From Hydrogenophaga sp. Root209 (lineage in GTDB: Bacteria; Pseudomonadota; Gammaproteobacteria; Burkholderiales; Burkholderiaceae_C): DNA of 64,000 nt. The notes below the pieces were generated by a model. That model was not told the DNA's origin. It did no database searches and worked only from the letters and a program-made list of their open reading frames with translations. A program made the position numbers and the translations under genes. The DNA is taken from positions 389,204 through 453,203 of the forward strand of contig NZ_LMIE01000001.1 of assembly GCF_001428625.1 (NCBI RefSeq). The letters are read 5' to 3'. Numbering within the stretch: the first letter of the stretch is position 1; every line of letters starts with the position of its first letter. Shown here piece after piece: positions 56,397-64,000 of the stretch.

Positions 56397-58547
56397 ATGG
56401 ATTCAAACCGTTTTGCGCTGACTGTGCTTCGCCACCGTTTCCTGGGTGGGCCCAACATCTGGACCTACCGTTCCGCGATGGAGGTCTGGCTGGATCTGGG
56501 GGCGCTGGAGCAGCGCCCCTCCCACACCATCGAAGGCCTGACCGAGCGGTTGCTGGTGCTGTTGCCGGGCCTGGCGGCGCACCATTGCGGCGTGGGCGAG
56601 CCCGGTGGTTTCCTGCAACGGCTGCGTGAAGGCACCTGGGCCGGCCACGTGCTGGAGCACTGCGTGATCGAGTTGCTCAACCTGTCGGGCATGCCCACCG
56701 GCTTCGGCCAGACCCGCAGCACCAGCCAGCCCGGCGTCTACCGCATGGTGTTTCGCGCCCGCAACCGCGCCACCGCCGAGGCGGCCCTAAGCCACGGGCA
56801 TGCACTGTTGCAGGCGGCGATGAACAACGAAGCCTTTGACGTGGCAGCGGCGGTGAAGGCCTTGCACGATGTGGTCGACTCGACCTGGTTGGGCCCGTCC
56901 ACCGCGGCCATCGTGAACGCGGCCACCGAGCGCGGCATCCCGCACCTGCGCCTGACCGATGGCAACCTCGTGCAACTCGGCCAGGGCGCGCGCCAGCGCC
57001 GCATCTGGACCGCAGAGACCGAGCTCACCAGCGCGATCGCCGAGAACATCGCCGGTGACAAGGACCTCACCAAATCGCTGCTGCTGAGCTGCGGCGTGCC
57101 GGTGCCCGAGGGCCACATCGTGGCCAACGCGCAAGAGGCCTGGGACGTGGCTCAGGACATCGGGCTGCCGGTGGTGGTCAAACCCAGCGACGCCAACCAC
57201 GGGCGCGGCGTGTCGCTCGAGCTGAGCGAGCATGCCGACATCGAGCGCGCCTTCGCCATTGCCGATGCCGAAGGCAGCGACGTCATCGTCGAGCGCTACA
57301 TCCTGGGCAACGAGCACCGCGTGCTGGTGGTGGGCGGGCGCGTGGTGGCGGCCAACCGGGGCGAGAGCCTGTGGGTCACCGGCGACGGCGTGGCCGACGT
57401 GAAGACCCTCATCGACCTGCAGCTCAACAGCGACCCGCGCCGCGGCGAGGCCGAAGAGTTTCCGCTCGAGACGATCCGGCTGGAGCGTGAACCGGCCATG
57501 GCCCTGCTGCTGGAGCGCCAGGGCCTGGGGCCCGACGCCGTGCCCGCCGTGGACCAGCGCGTGCTGGTGCAGCGCAACGGCAACATGGCCTACGACTGCA
57601 CCGACGAGGTCCACCCCGAGGTGGCCTACATGGCCAGCCTGGCGGCACGCGCCGTGGGCCTGGACATCGCCGGCATCGACATGGTCACGCAGGACATCGG
57701 CCGTCCGCTGCACGAGGTGGGCGGCGCCATTGTGGAAGTGAACGCCGGCCCCGGGCTGCTCATGCACCTGCGCCCGGCCATCGGCCAGCCGCGCCCGGTG
57801 GGTGAAGCCATCGTGGCCCAGCTGTTCGACCCGGCCACACCCATGGCCGGGCGCGTGCCCCTCATCGGCGTGAGCGGCACCCGGGGCACCGCCCTGCTGG
57901 CCCGCGCCGCGGCCTTCCTGCTCGACCTGGCCGGTGCCCCGGCCGGCCTCGCATCGAGCGAAGGCATCCACATCGGGCGCCGCCGCATCGAGCGCGCCGG
58001 TGCCGACTACTGGGAGCAGTGCCAGCGCCTGCTCATGAACCGCGAGATCCAGGGCCTGGCGGTCGAGACCGCGCCCTCGCTCATCCTCGACCACGGCCTG
58101 CCCTACGACCGCTGCCTGGTGGGCGTGGTCACCGACCTCGGTGGCTGGGAAGGCCTGACGCACCACGACATCTTTGACGCCTCGGGCATGCCACGGGTGC
58201 TGCGCACCCAGGTCGACGTGGTGCTTGAGCAAGGTGCCTGCGTGCTCAACCTGGACGAGCCCGGTGTGGCCGATCTCGCGCGGCATTGCGACGGAAGCAG
58301 CCTGGGGTACGGCGCCGGCCCGGTGCCGGCCGATGTGACGATGCCGCGCACCGTGCGCTGGCAAGGCGAGGCGGTGTGCCTCATCGACAGCGGCGAGGTG
58401 ATCGCCCGCGCGCCACTGACCGGCATTGCCGACGCAGCAACGGCCCACATCCTGTGCGGTGCCGCGGCAGCAGCCTGGGCCGCCGGCATGAGCCCGGTGC
58501 TGGTGGCCGCCGGCCTGCAGCGCTTTGACACCCTGCCGCGAGCCTGA
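56397..58547 (+). CDS. Cyanophycin synthetase CphA2-like, degenerate Mur-ligase site
   Basis: A 716-residue CphA homologue: N-terminal domain (residues ~15-160), ATP-grasp domain (~200-470, SLLLSCGVPVPEGHIV, VVVKPSDANHGRGVS, IVEVNAGPGLLMHL), then a Mur-ligase-like domain in which the P-loop is GVSGTRGTALLARAA (~490-504) instead of GTNGKTT, and the adjacent ETARGG motif is ETAPSL. The second ATP site is therefore probably inactive, and the protein is shorter than CphA (860). This is the pattern of CphA2-type enzymes that polymerise beta-aspartyl-arginine dipeptides. The ATG at 56397 is taken; a GTG at 56376 is in frame. It is 53 bases before cphA. Confidence 0.85.
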   Translation: MDSNRFALTVLRHRFLGGPNIWTYRSAMEVWLDLGALEQRPSHTIEGLTERLLVLLPGLAAHHCGVGEPGGFLQRLREGTWAGHVLEHCVIELLNLSGMPTGFGQTRSTSQPGVYRMVFRARNRATAEAALSHGHALLQAAMNNEAFDVAAAVKALHDVVDSTWLGPSTAAIVNAATERGIPHLRLTDGNLVQLGQGARQRRIWTAETELTSAIAENIAGDKDLTKSLLLSCGVPVPEGHIVANAQEAWDVAQDIGLPVVVKPSDANHGRGVSLELSEHADIERAFAIADAEGSDVIVERYILGNEHRVLVVGGRVVAANRGESLWVTGDGVADVKTLIDLQLNSDPRRGEAEEFPLETIRLEREPAMALLLERQGLGPDAVPAVDQRVLVQRNGNMAYDCTDEVHPEVAYMASLAARAVGLDIAGIDMVTQDIGRPLHEVGGAIVEVNAGPGLLMHLRPAIGQPRPVGEAIVAQLFDPATPMAGRVPLIGVSGTRGTALLARAAAFLLDLAGAPAGLASSEGIHIGRRRIERAGADYWEQCQRLLMNREIQGLAVETAPSLILDHGLPYDRCLVGVVTDLGGWEGLTHHDIFDASGMPRVLRTQVDVVLEQGACVLNLDEPGVADLARHCDGSSLGYGAGPVPADVTMPRTVRWQGEAVCLIDSGEVIARAPLTGIADAATAHILCGAAAAAWAAGMSPVLVAAGLQRFDTLPRA

Positions 58548-58600
58548 AGCACCCCACCCCCGTTTCCCGACCGAACTCCAACCGAATTCCGCCCTCCGCC

Positions 58601-61183
58601 ATGGACATTTCCCGCATCCGAGCCTTGCGTGGTCCCAACCTCTGGACCCGCCAGACCGCCATCGAAGCCATCGTCCACTGCCCGCCCGACGAGCGCTCCC
58701 TGAGCGCCCTGCCCGGCTTCGAGGTCGCGCTGCGCGAGCGCTTCCCGCAGCTTGGTCGCTGGCCGCGTCCGGCCAGCGACCTCTCGCTGGCCAATGTGCT
58801 CAAGCTGGTGGCGCTGGCCCTGCAGGCCCAGGCCGGCTGCCCGGTGAGTTTTTCACGCTGCACCGAAACCGTGGTGCAGGGCACCTACCAGGTGGTGGTG
58901 GAGTACACCGAGGAGGCCGTGGGGCGCGAGGCCCTCAAGGCGGCCGAGCAGCTCATCGCGGTGGTCCGTGGTCAGTGCGATGAGGCGTTTGATGTGCAGG
59001 CCGTCATTGCCCGCCTGCGCGAGATCGACGAAGACGTGCGCCTGGGCCCGTCCACCGGCTCCATCGTCAACGCGGCCGTGGCGCGCGGCATTCCGTTTCG
59101 CCGCCTCACGCAGGGCTCGCTGGTGCAGTTGGGCTGGGGCGCGCACCAGCGCCGCATCTGGGCCGCCGAGGTCGACACCACAAGCGCGGTGTCGGAGAGC
59201 ATCGCGCAGGACAAGGACCTCACCAAGAACCTGCTGCGCGCCGCTGGCGTGCCGGTGCCCCTGGGTCGCCCGGTGGACAGCGCCGAAGAGGCCTGGGCGG
59301 TGGCGCAGTACGTCGGCCTGCCGGTGGTGGTGAAGCCGCGCGACGGCAACCAGGGCAAGGGCGTGACGGTGAACATCGTCTCGCGCGAACACCTCGAACT
59401 GGCCTACCGCGCCGCTGTTGAATACGGCCAGCCGATGGTGGAGAAGTACCTGCCCGGCAACGACTACCGACTGCTCGTGGTGGGCGATCGGCTGGTGGCC
59501 GCGGCGCGGCGCGATCCGCCGCAGGTCACGGGCGACGGCGTGCATACCGTGGCCGAGCTGGTGGAAGCGGTCAACGCCGATCCCCAGCGCGGCGACGGCC
59601 ACGCCACTTCGCTCACGCGCATGCGCATCGACGAGATCGCCTTGGCCCGCCTGCAGATCCAGGGGCACACACCGGATACCGTGCCGGGCAAAGGTCAGCG
59701 CGTGGTGCTGCGCAACAACGCCAACCTGTCCACTGGCGGCACCGCCACCGACGTGACCGACGACGTGCACCCCGAGGTCGCGGCGCGCGCCGTGGCCGCA
59801 GCGCGCATGGTGGGGCTGGACGTGTGCGGCGTGGACGTGGTGTGCGAGACCGTGCTGACGCCGCTGGAAGACCAGAGCGGCGGCATCGTGGAGGTCAACG
59901 CCGCCCCCGGTCTGCGCATGCACCTGAGCCCCTCGTACGGCAAGGGCCGCGCCGTGGGCGAGGCCATCATCGACCACCTGTTTGCGCCCAGCCAGAACGG
60001 CCGCATTCCCGTGGTGGCCGTGACCGGCACCAACGGCAAGACCACCACCGCGCGCCTGATCGCGCACCTGCTGCACACCCAGGGCCTGCGCGTGGGCATG
60101 ACCAACACCGACGGCGTGTACGTGAACGGTCGCCAGACCGACAGTGGCGATTGCGCCGGCCCGCGCAGCGCGCGCAACGTGCTCATGCACCCCGAGGTGG
60201 ATGCCGCGGTGTTCGAGACCGCGCGCGGCGGTGTGCTGCGCGAAGGTCTGGGCTTCGACCGCTGCCAGGTGGCGGTGGTCACCAACATCGGCTCGGGCGA
60301 CCACCTGGGTCTGAACTACATCACCACGGTGGAAGACATCGCGGTGCTCAAGCGCGTGGTCATCCAGAACGTGGCGCCCACCGGCTACGGCGTGCTCAAT
60401 GCGGCCGATCCGCACTGCGTGCGCATGGCCGAGGTGTGCACCGGCAAGGTGATCTTCTTCTGCAGCGACGCCCACAACCCGGTGCTGGCCACGCACCGGG
60501 CGCAAGGCCGCCGTGCGGTCTGGGTGGAGGGAGAACACATCGTCGCCACCCAGGGCGAACGCCGCCACGAGGTGGCGCTGGCCGACATCCCCATGACCAT
60601 GAACGGGCGCGTCGGCTTCCAGGTGGACAACGCCATGGCCGCCCTGGCCGCGGCCTGGGGCCTGGGCATCCCGTGGGCCCGCATCCGCCAGGGCCTGGCC
60701 ACGTTCCAGAGCGACGCCGCCAGCGTGCCCGGCCGCTTCAACCTGATGAGCCTGCGCGGCGCCACCGTGATCGCCGACTACGGCCACAACCCGGATGCCA
60801 TGCGCGCCCTGGTCGCGGCCGCCGATGCCATGCCCGCGCAGCGCCGCCTGGTGGTGATCAGCGGCGCGGGCGACCGGCGCGACGAGGACATCCGCGAGCA
60901 GACGCGCATCCTGGGCGCGGCCTTTGACGAGGTGATCCTGTACGAGGACGCCTGCCAGCGTGGCCGCACCGAAGGCGAGGTCACGGGGCTGCTGCGCCAG
61001 GGGCTCGAAGGCGCCACGCGCACCCGCCGCATCGACACCATCCAGGGCGAGTTCGTGGCCATCGACGCCGCGCTGGATCGTCTGCAGCCCGGCGACCTGT
61101 GCCTGGTGCTGATCGACCAGGTGGAGGCCGCGCTGCGCTACCTGCGCGAGCGCTGCAAGCCTGCCCCCACCACCACGGCCTGA
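58601..61183 (+). CDS. cphA: Cyanophycin synthetase CphA
   Basis: An 860-residue synthetase of full length: N-terminal domain (MDISRIRALRGPNLWTRQ), ATP-grasp domain (~210-460, NLLRAAGVPVPLGRPVD, VVVKPRDGNQGKGVTV, IVEVNAAPGLRMHLSP) and Mur-ligase domain with an intact P-loop (VTGTNGKTTTARLI, residues ~474-487), ETARGGVLREGLGF and GSGDHLGL. It adds aspartate to the backbone and arginine to its side chains, making multi-L-arginyl-poly-L-aspartate granules in the cytoplasm. It follows the CphA2-like gene on the same strand. Its product stores nitrogen that the polyamine and agmatine genes nearby can use, though that link is inference. Confidence 0.96.
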   Translation: MDISRIRALRGPNLWTRQTAIEAIVHCPPDERSLSALPGFEVALRERFPQLGRWPRPASDLSLANVLKLVALALQAQAGCPVSFSRCTETVVQGTYQVVVEYTEEAVGREALKAAEQLIAVVRGQCDEAFDVQAVIARLREIDEDVRLGPSTGSIVNAAVARGIPFRRLTQGSLVQLGWGAHQRRIWAAEVDTTSAVSESIAQDKDLTKNLLRAAGVPVPLGRPVDSAEEAWAVAQYVGLPVVVKPRDGNQGKGVTVNIVSREHLELAYRAAVEYGQPMVEKYLPGNDYRLLVVGDRLVAAARRDPPQVTGDGVHTVAELVEAVNADPQRGDGHATSLTRMRIDEIALARLQIQGHTPDTVPGKGQRVVLRNNANLSTGGTATDVTDDVHPEVAARAVAAARMVGLDVCGVDVVCETVLTPLEDQSGGIVEVNAAPGLRMHLSPSYGKGRAVGEAIIDHLFAPSQNGRIPVVAVTGTNGKTTTARLIAHLLHTQGLRVGMTNTDGVYVNGRQTDSGDCAGPRSARNVLMHPEVDAAVFETARGGVLREGLGFDRCQVAVVTNIGSGDHLGLNYITTVEDIAVLKRVVIQNVAPTGYGVLNAADPHCVRMAEVCTGKVIFFCSDAHNPVLATHRAQGRRAVWVEGEHIVATQGERRHEVALADIPMTMNGRVGFQVDNAMAALAAAWGLGIPWARIRQGLATFQSDAASVPGRFNLMSLRGATVIADYGHNPDAMRALVAAADAMPAQRRLVVISGAGDRRDEDIREQTRILGAAFDEVILYEDACQRGRTEGEVTGLLRQGLEGATRTRRIDTIQGEFVAIDAALDRLQPGDLCLVLIDQVEAALRYLRERCKPAPTTTA

Positions 61184-61184
61184 G

Positions 61185-62273
61185 TCAAGTGGGCGCGGCG
61201 ATCGGTCGCGCCCGGCCCAGCCGGCCCAGCTGCAACTCCACCCCGTGGTGGAAGGCCGCGCCGGCCAGGTTGCACGCCAGCCAGGCCACGCACACCCCGA
61301 GCGTCTGCACCCAGGCGTCGGGGCTGGCGTAACGCGTGAACCAGGCGTTCACCACCAGCGCCACCGGAAAGTTCAACAAGAACACCCCGTATGAGATGCG
61401 GCCCAGGTAGCCCAGCACGCGGCTGCGTGGCCAGGTGAACAGCCACCCGCTGCGGTGGGCCCAGGCCAGCGTCAGCGCCACGCCCAGCGCCAGCGCGATG
61501 CGGGTGCGCCAGTCCAGGGCGAGCGCGAGGGCGGTGAACAACACCATGCCCGCCAGCCACGCCGGCGCGCTGCGTCCCGCTTCTGCGCGGCTCGCCCAGA
61601 AGGCCAGCGCCCCCAGACCGTAGGCGCCGAAAAAGTAGATCGCCCAGTTGTCCCAGTGGCTGTCGCGGTTGAAGTGAAAGAGCGAAGCCAGCACCACGGC
61701 CACCACCAGCAGCGGCGCCAACGCGCCTGACCGCCGAGTCGCCCGTTGTTCCAGCCACAGCAGGCCGAGCAGCAGCGCGTACAGCTGCACGTCGATGGCC
61801 ACATACCAGACCCCCGCCGACAGCGAATCCACCCCGAGCAGGCTGTGGATCAGCAGCGCGTGCGCCACAAACTGCCACAGCGTGGGTGGCGCGGGCAGCG
61901 AGTCGTGCGTCATCCAGTACCGGGCGATCTCGGTGCACACCATGGCCAGCAGCAGCGCCGCCATCAGCGGCAGGCTCACGCGCAAGAAGCGTTGCCACAG
62001 CAAGGCCAGCGGGCGCTCGGTGCGCAAGCGCCCGCCAGGCGCCAGGCTGCGCGCGGCCAGAAAGCCCGCCACCACCAGAAAGATCTGCACCGCCATGCGC
62101 GCGTGCTGGCTGAACCAGCCCACCAGGCCCGGGGCGAGCTGGTGCGTCCAGTCCGACATGGGGCCGTAGAACGCCAGGTGGTGCAGCACGATGAGCTGTG
62201 AACCGACGGCCTTGAGCGCGTCGATGAAGGGCATGCGCTCGCCGGTGGGCGCAGGACGGGTGGAGGTCGGCAT
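61185..62273 (-). CDS. Acyltransferase 3 family membrane protein
   Basis: A 362-residue integral membrane acyltransferase with about ten helices. The family's start (MPFIDALKAVGSQLIVLHHL, residues ~14-33) contains the catalytic-type histidine and RxxA-like region; SQHARMAVQIFLVVAGFLAA and YGVFLLNFPVALVVNAWF are typical. Members O-acetylate surface glycans or lipids. Its stop is one base after the cphA stop, and it points towards it. The start at 62273 is taken; one at 62234 (MPFIDALK) is also possible. No link to cyanophycin is evident. Confidence 0.87.
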   Translation of the reverse strand: MPTSTRPAPTGERMPFIDALKAVGSQLIVLHHLAFYGPMSDWTHQLAPGLVGWFSQHARMAVQIFLVVAGFLAARSLAPGGRLRTERPLALLWQRFLRVSLPLMAALLLAMVCTEIARYWMTHDSLPAPPTLWQFVAHALLIHSLLGVDSLSAGVWYVAIDVQLYALLLGLLWLEQRATRRSGALAPLLVVAVVLASLFHFNRDSHWDNWAIYFFGAYGLGALAFWASRAEAGRSAPAWLAGMVLFTALALALDWRTRIALALGVALTLAWAHRSGWLFTWPRSRVLGYLGRISYGVFLLNFPVALVVNAWFTRYASPDAWVQTLGVCVAWLACNLAGAAFHHGVELQLGRLGRARPIAAPT

Positions 62274-62456
62274 GGTGCGGGTTCAAGAGGAGATCAGGTC
62301 GGCATCATCGCCGCTGCGCGCTCAGCTGCGTTCCGCGTTGCACGCCGCGCAGCAACGAAGGACCCGAGAAGGCCGTGGATGACACGGCAGTTCGTGTCTT
62401 GCGCGCGTTTTCAGAAGCACACACTTTGCAGCTCCTCACCCCCGAGCGCAAACTCC

Positions 62457-64000
62457 ATGATCACCTTCGAAAAACGCAGCAGGCGCCTCAGGCCAGTGGA
62501 GCGGTTGGCGGCATCCGCCACGCCCCGTCTGAGCATCGTCGCGGCTGCGGTGATGCTGTGTGGTTCGGGACTGGCGCAGGCCCAGCAGACCATCTCTTCC
62601 AGCACCACCTCGACCGTCACCGCCACCGGCGGTGACATCGTGGTCAACGCCGGCGTCACCGTTGGCAGTGGCTCGGGCGTACCGACGCCCATCGTTGTTG
62701 ACGGTGTCGATGTCGGCAACCTGACCAACCACGGCAACCTGCTCAGCAGCACGAGCGGCGGAACGGGGCTGTATTTCAACAGCACCGCCAGCCTGGCGAA
62801 CATCGTCAACAACGGACAGATGACCAGCAAGGGCGGCATCCAGTTGCGTTCGGCCGCATCGATCGTCAACAACGGGTCGATTCTGGGCACCGACCGCGGC
62901 ATCACGGTCCACGCCACCGCCACCGGTTCGAGCATCACCAACAACGCCTACCTCAATGCCTTCACGCAGAGCTTCTCGGCGATTGCGAATCAGGCGGGCA
63001 GCACGCTGGTCTCGGTCACCAATGGCGCCAGCGGTCTCATCAGCGGGCTGTACGCGGTGGAGAACCACGGTGTCATCACCACATTGACCAACCACGGCTC
63101 CATGTGGTCCCGGCACTGGGTGCCGCTCGCCGCCATCGGTGGTGGCGGCAGCATCACCACATTGATCAACCTCGGCAGCATGTCCGGCGCCGGCTCGGCG
63201 GCTGCCATCGACCAGACCGTGGTCAACCTGGTGAACGCGCAAGGGGGTGGCGCACCCCTGAGCATCACCATCCAGCCCACCAACTATTCCATCGTCATCC
63301 AGTCACCGACGGCCTACGGCAAGTTGTCGGTGCGCAGCGCCAACGGCGCGATGAATTTCGGCATCCACACGGGCTCGTCGGTCACCTCGGGCTACTACTA
63401 CGGCGCCGTTCTCAGCGGTGTCACGGGCAGCTACCTGGCCAGCACCTCGGGCACCTACGGCAGCACCGCCTGGAACCTGAGCCTGGCCTCGGGCAGTGAC
63501 AACATCTGGAACCTCTGTTTCGGCGGCGGGGCCTGCTCTTACACGCTGTCGAGCGACATCCTGGCGGGGCAGACCTTCGCGTCCTCCGGTCTGGGAACGT
63601 CGGTGAACAACAGCTTCGACGGCGGCACGCTGGAGATGTCCAGCGCCTCCACCGTCGCGGGTGATTTCACCATCAGCGCGAACGACGGCACCATCGACCA
63701 GCAGGCCCTGGACTCGACCTTCTCGGGGAATTTCTCCGACGCGACCGCAGGCGTGGCCGGCAAGCTGATCATCAGCAACAGCGGCACCGCGCGCCAGGGC
63801 TCGATCACCCTGTCCGGCGTCAACACCCACACCGGCGGCATCGAGGTGCAGGCCGGCGCGATGCTGGTGATCTCTGCGCCCTCGGCGCTGGGCACCGGCA
63901 CGCTGGCCCTGGTCGGCTCGGCCACGGTGCCCGCTTCCCTGGGCACCACCCAGACCATGACCATCACCAACGCCATCACCGTGGCCGGTGACCCGGTCTT
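62457..64000 (+). CDS. Autotransporter passenger domain, 3' end missing
   Basis: The frame is open from the ATG at 62457 to the window edge (514 codons). It begins with a basic segment (MITFEKRSRRLRPVERL) and an extended signal peptide (LSIVAAAVMLCGSGLAQAQQ), then a passenger of Gly/Ser/Thr/Asn-rich beta-helix repeats (NLTNHGNLLSSTSGGTGL, SIVNNGSILGTDRG). A PATR-type autotransporter strand repeat (ITLSGVNTHTGGIEVQAGAM) lies near the window end. Only one C pair (C361-CS) is visible. The C-terminal beta-barrel must lie beyond the window, so secretion type V is inference from the passenger. Confidence 0.8.
   Translation, partial: MITFEKRSRRLRPVERLAASATPRLSIVAAAVMLCGSGLAQAQQTISSSTTSTVTATGGDIVVNAGVTVGSGSGVPTPIVVDGVDVGNLTNHGNLLSSTSGGTGLYFNSTASLANIVNNGQMTSKGGIQLRSAASIVNNGSILGTDRGITVHATATGSSITNNAYLNAFTQSFSAIANQAGSTLVSVTNGASGLISGLYAVENHGVITTLTNHGSMWSRHWVPLAAIGGGGSITTLINLGSMSGAGSAAAIDQTVVNLVNAQGGGAPLSITIQPTNYSIVIQSPTAYGKLSVRSANGAMNFGIHTGSSVTSGYYYGAVLSGVTGSYLASTSGTYGSTAWNLSLASGSDNIWNLCFGGGACSYTLSSDILAGQTFASSGLGTSVNNSFDGGTLEMSSASTVAGDFTISANDGTIDQQALDSTFSGNFSDATAGVAGKLIISNSGTARQGSITLSGVNTHTGGIEVQAGAMLVISAPSALGTGTLALVGSATVPASLGTTQTMTITNAITVAGDPV

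Noticed and set aside
1-64000. CRISPR arrays, tRNA, rRNA, insertion sequences, prophage genes
   Set aside because: No regularly spaced direct repeats, cloverleaf-type sequences, transposase, integrase or phage structural proteins were seen on either strand.

Overview
The window is GC-rich (roughly two-thirds G+C by eye) and densely coded, and its gene content (putrescine catabolism, minCDE, a beta-proteobacterial type IF-1, cyanophycin synthetases with a companion ABC transporter, MocR and NarL-type regulators) points to a Burkholderiales bacterium, most likely Comamonadaceae of the Hydrogenophaga type. The taxonomic placement is inference from gene families, not a database match. I saw no rRNA, tRNA, CRISPR array, insertion sequence or replication origin.

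Layout. 1-4.2 kb: 3'-truncated mprF, a YkgJ-type cysteine protein overlapping a Crp/Fnr regulator, a perfect CRP-type palindrome in front of a small DUF2892 membrane protein, and a class II aldolase. 4.2-5.7 kb: a less GC-rich island with two small minus-strand genes (DUF4304 and a HEPN-like RNxxxH protein), each starting 6-7 bases after an integron-core-like heptamer. 5.7-18.8 kb: a long minus-strand polyamine locus (puuD, puuA, spuC-like aminotransferase, potFAHI, puuC, gabT/puuE, a second glutamine-synthetase-like gene, a kinase-like gene), with a divergent MocR regulator at 19-20.5 kb and puuB plus a ureohydrolase (agmatinase-like) at 21.7-24 kb. These genes together import putrescine, make it from agmatine, and oxidise it through gamma-glutamylated intermediates or direct transamination towards GABA and succinate semialdehyde.

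24-32.5 kb: AsmA-like protein, MFS transporter, class III aminotransferase, hemerythrin, and a copper module (copA divergent from copZ-cueR, then a Spy/CpxP-like periplasmic protein with a His-rich tail). Both copper promoters have the 19-base spacer typical of MerR-family control. 32.5-41 kb: minCDE behind a leader with DnaA-box-like sites, a UbiB-family kinase, infA, patatin, DAHP synthase, a small outer-membrane protein and a DnaQ-like exonuclease.

41-52.7 kb: an envelope and stress region: CHASE3 histidine kinase, receiver-only protein, two BON lipoproteins, CsbD, NarL-type regulator, phospholipase-D lipoprotein, a complete Mla-type MCE lipid transporter (E, F, D, PqiC-like), AsmA and DUF1328. 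A TGTAGG motif recurs in the intergenic regions around the regulators. 52.7-61.2 kb: a cyanophycin locus: an ABC exporter with an N-terminal zinc ribbon, DUF1854 and an unrecognised 240-residue protein translationally coupled on one strand, and divergently cphA2-like and cphA. An acyltransferase and the 5' part of an autotransporter close the window.
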